From NCBI GenBank assembly GCA_019314185.1, contig JAFCZU010000206.1:1-6091 (forward strand): DNA of 6,091 bases, read 5' to 3'. Positions within the stretch are counted from its first letter, which is position 1. Each line of letters opens with the position of its first letter. Shown piece after piece: positions 5,509 through 6,091 of the stretch. The DNA is from Deltaproteobacteria bacterium. Its GTDB lineage: Bacteria > Desulfobacterota > Desulfobacteria > Desulfobacterales > ETH-SRB1. Position numbers and translations under genes: made by a program. The notes under the pieces are model-generated. The model was not told the origin of the DNA. It did no database searches and saw nothing but the letters and a program-made list of their open reading frames with translations.

Positions 5509-5524
5509 ATAAATACGTATTTAT
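5509..5524. repeat. 16-bp perfect palindrome ATAAATACGTATTTAT
   Basis: Exact dyad symmetry over 16 bases with a central TACGTA, in AT-rich DNA. The size and symmetry fit an operator for a dimeric regulator, but no adjacent gene or promoter supports this. Confidence 0.4.
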
Positions 5525-5571
5525 ATATAAGTAGAACGATGTATAACCAAATTGAGCGATTGTTTAGATTG

Positions 5572-5643
5572 CCGCAGATTCAAGGCGAAGCGCATGAAGC
5601 CATAGTGCACGATTGCGAAAGCGCTTCAACGTAGAAAATGCGG
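5572..5643 (+). repeat. Palindromic element C (CAAGGC box, 7-bp stem, CAACG box)
   Basis: Imperfect outer arms CCGCAGATTC (5572-5581) and GAAAATGCGG (5634-5643) pair at 8 of 10 positions. Inside are CAAGGC (5581-5586), the perfect stem GAAGCGC/GCGCTTC (5587-5593 with 5621-5627) enclosing a GTGCAC palindrome, and CAACG (5627-5631). The box spacing is 40 nt. It has the same order of parts as elements A and B, but is less regular. Confidence 0.4.
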
Positions 5644-5832
5644 AAAAATAGTCGATATCGAAGAGTTTAAAATTGAGCTATATTTTTTTATCCTTCAAAT
5701 CCAGCCATTGGATTGTAAGCTTAACACATGAAATTATTTGATAATCAATTGAATTTCCAGCTTAATTTCGCTCACTTTAGATTTTATGATGCCAGATTTA
5801 AATGTGAAGTCAATCTTGAAAGATTGGGGATA

Positions 5833-5874
5833 TAATATGGATCAAATATCCATATTAGGGGACAAAAGGGGACA
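5833..5874 (+). repeat. 10-bp hairpin followed by two GGGGACA boxes
   Basis: TAATATGGAT (5833-5842) and ATCCATATTA (5848-5857) form a perfect 10-bp stem with a 5-nt loop. They are followed without a gap by GGGGACA at 5858-5864 and again at 5868-5874, a 10-bp period, then TCC. Hairpin plus short guide-like G-rich boxes recalls the substrates of Y1/REP-associated tyrosine transposases, but no such gene is in the window. A smaller hairpin CAATCTT/AAGATTG lies just upstream (5811-5826). Confidence 0.5.
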
Positions 5875-5914
5875 TCCTAAATAGTCTGTTACCAAGGATG
5901 AAAAAGTGAATGCG

Positions 5915-5949
5915 GGTCGGGATAGAAATACGGCGCGCGCAACATTAGG
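5915..5949 (+). repeat. 35-bp repeat, copy 2 (inverted relative to 1042-1075)
   Basis: Begins GGTCGGGATAGAAATACGGC and ends CAACATTAGG. It matches the minus strand of 1042-1075 at 32 of 34 positions with one extra A at 5922. Its GC-rich composition stands out from the AT-rich surroundings, which suggests it is a discrete inserted or conserved unit. Confidence 0.7.
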
Positions 5950-5968
5950 TTAACCCATCTTTTCGAAT

Positions 5969-6008
5969 AAAAAAAATAACTCCTATAATTACAGCAAGTT
6001 ACTTTTTT
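5969..6008. terminator. Weak bidirectional terminator-like hairpin
   Basis: TAACT (5977-5981) and AGTTA (5997-6001) form a 5-bp stem with a 15-nt loop, flanked by an A run on the left (5969-5976) and CTTTTTT on the right, so that each strand has a U run after the stem. The stem is too short to be convincing. Confidence 0.2.
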
Positions 6009-6091
6009 AAAATCTTTATTATGGCACTACTTTTGTTCATTTTTTAGTTCCTTTTAACTCATTCATCTAATAGCTATAGTGCTGATTGTTG

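Larger units (their letters stand above)
5129..6091. other. AT-rich gene-free region
   Basis: About 960 bases without a gene I can support. A 35-codon frame (5728-5835, MKLFDNQLNF...) has no SD. A 13-codon minus-strand frame (MNKSSAIIKILKK) near 6042-6001 is preceded by an AAGGA-like site but is too short to judge. The region is dominated by low-complexity AT tracts and by the separate palindromic and repeat structures listed below. At the right edge no frame is open long enough to suggest an entering gene. Confidence 0.6.

Noticed and set aside
5014..5643. CRISPR array.
   Set aside because: The repeats are inverted and too few and dissimilar; there are no regularly spaced direct repeats or cas genes.
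5728..5835. 35-residue plus-strand frame MKLFDNQLNFQLNF...
   Set aside because: No ribosome binding site, AT-driven composition, and it ends at the hairpin/GGGGACA structure.

Overview
The window looks like an accessory region of a Gram-negative bacterial chromosome. My best guess is a Desulfobacterota (delta-proteobacterial) anaerobe. The grounds are moderate GC in the genes, very AT-rich spacers, two Sec-secreted surface-type proteins with CARDB and DUF1566/Lcl_C domains, a bacterial group II intron relic, and dispersed palindromic elements. The phylum is an inference from general familiarity, not from a search.

Layout. Bases 2-145 (+) encode the last 47 residues of a PLP-dependent alpha-oxoamine synthase type enzyme. 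Bases 146-357 are non-coding and contain a palindromic element (197-269). Bases ~358-937 (+) are the 3' remnant of a group II intron: a 5'-truncated, frameshifted maturase (358-784), then a degenerate domain V (866-899) and domain VI (about 900-936). Bases 938-1278 carry no convincing gene but include one copy of a 34-35 bp repeat and a short triple repeat. Two genes follow on the minus strand, transcribed from right to left: a 214-residue secreted DUF1566 protein (4170-4814) and, 131 bp downstream, a 919-residue secreted multidomain CARDB protein (1279-4038). Both have strong Shine-Dalgarno sequences. The 131 bp junction holds a hairpin whose arms are themselves SD-like and anti-SD-like, and it is open in frame with the large gene from an ATG that overlaps the DUF1566 stop codon. 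Bases 4815-6091 are mostly AT-rich spacer (no gene found) rich in inverted repeats: a 25-bp perfect inverted repeat around a 54-nt core (5021-5124), a 16-bp palindrome, a nested hairpin before a T tract, a third palindromic element, and a hairpin followed by twin GGGGACA boxes.

How it fits together. The only functional unit I can propose is the two-gene minus-strand unit, which would export two extracellular or envelope-associated proteins of adhesive or binding type. The rest is mobile-element debris and repetitive elements. The most interesting signals are non-coding: (i) three elements sharing a CAAGGC ... hairpin ... CAACG core inside outer inverted arms; (ii) a 34-35 bp sequence present near both ends of the surface-protein segment in opposite orientation; (iii) the SD/anti-SD hairpin between the two genes. 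None of these proves a new system, but each can be tested directly.
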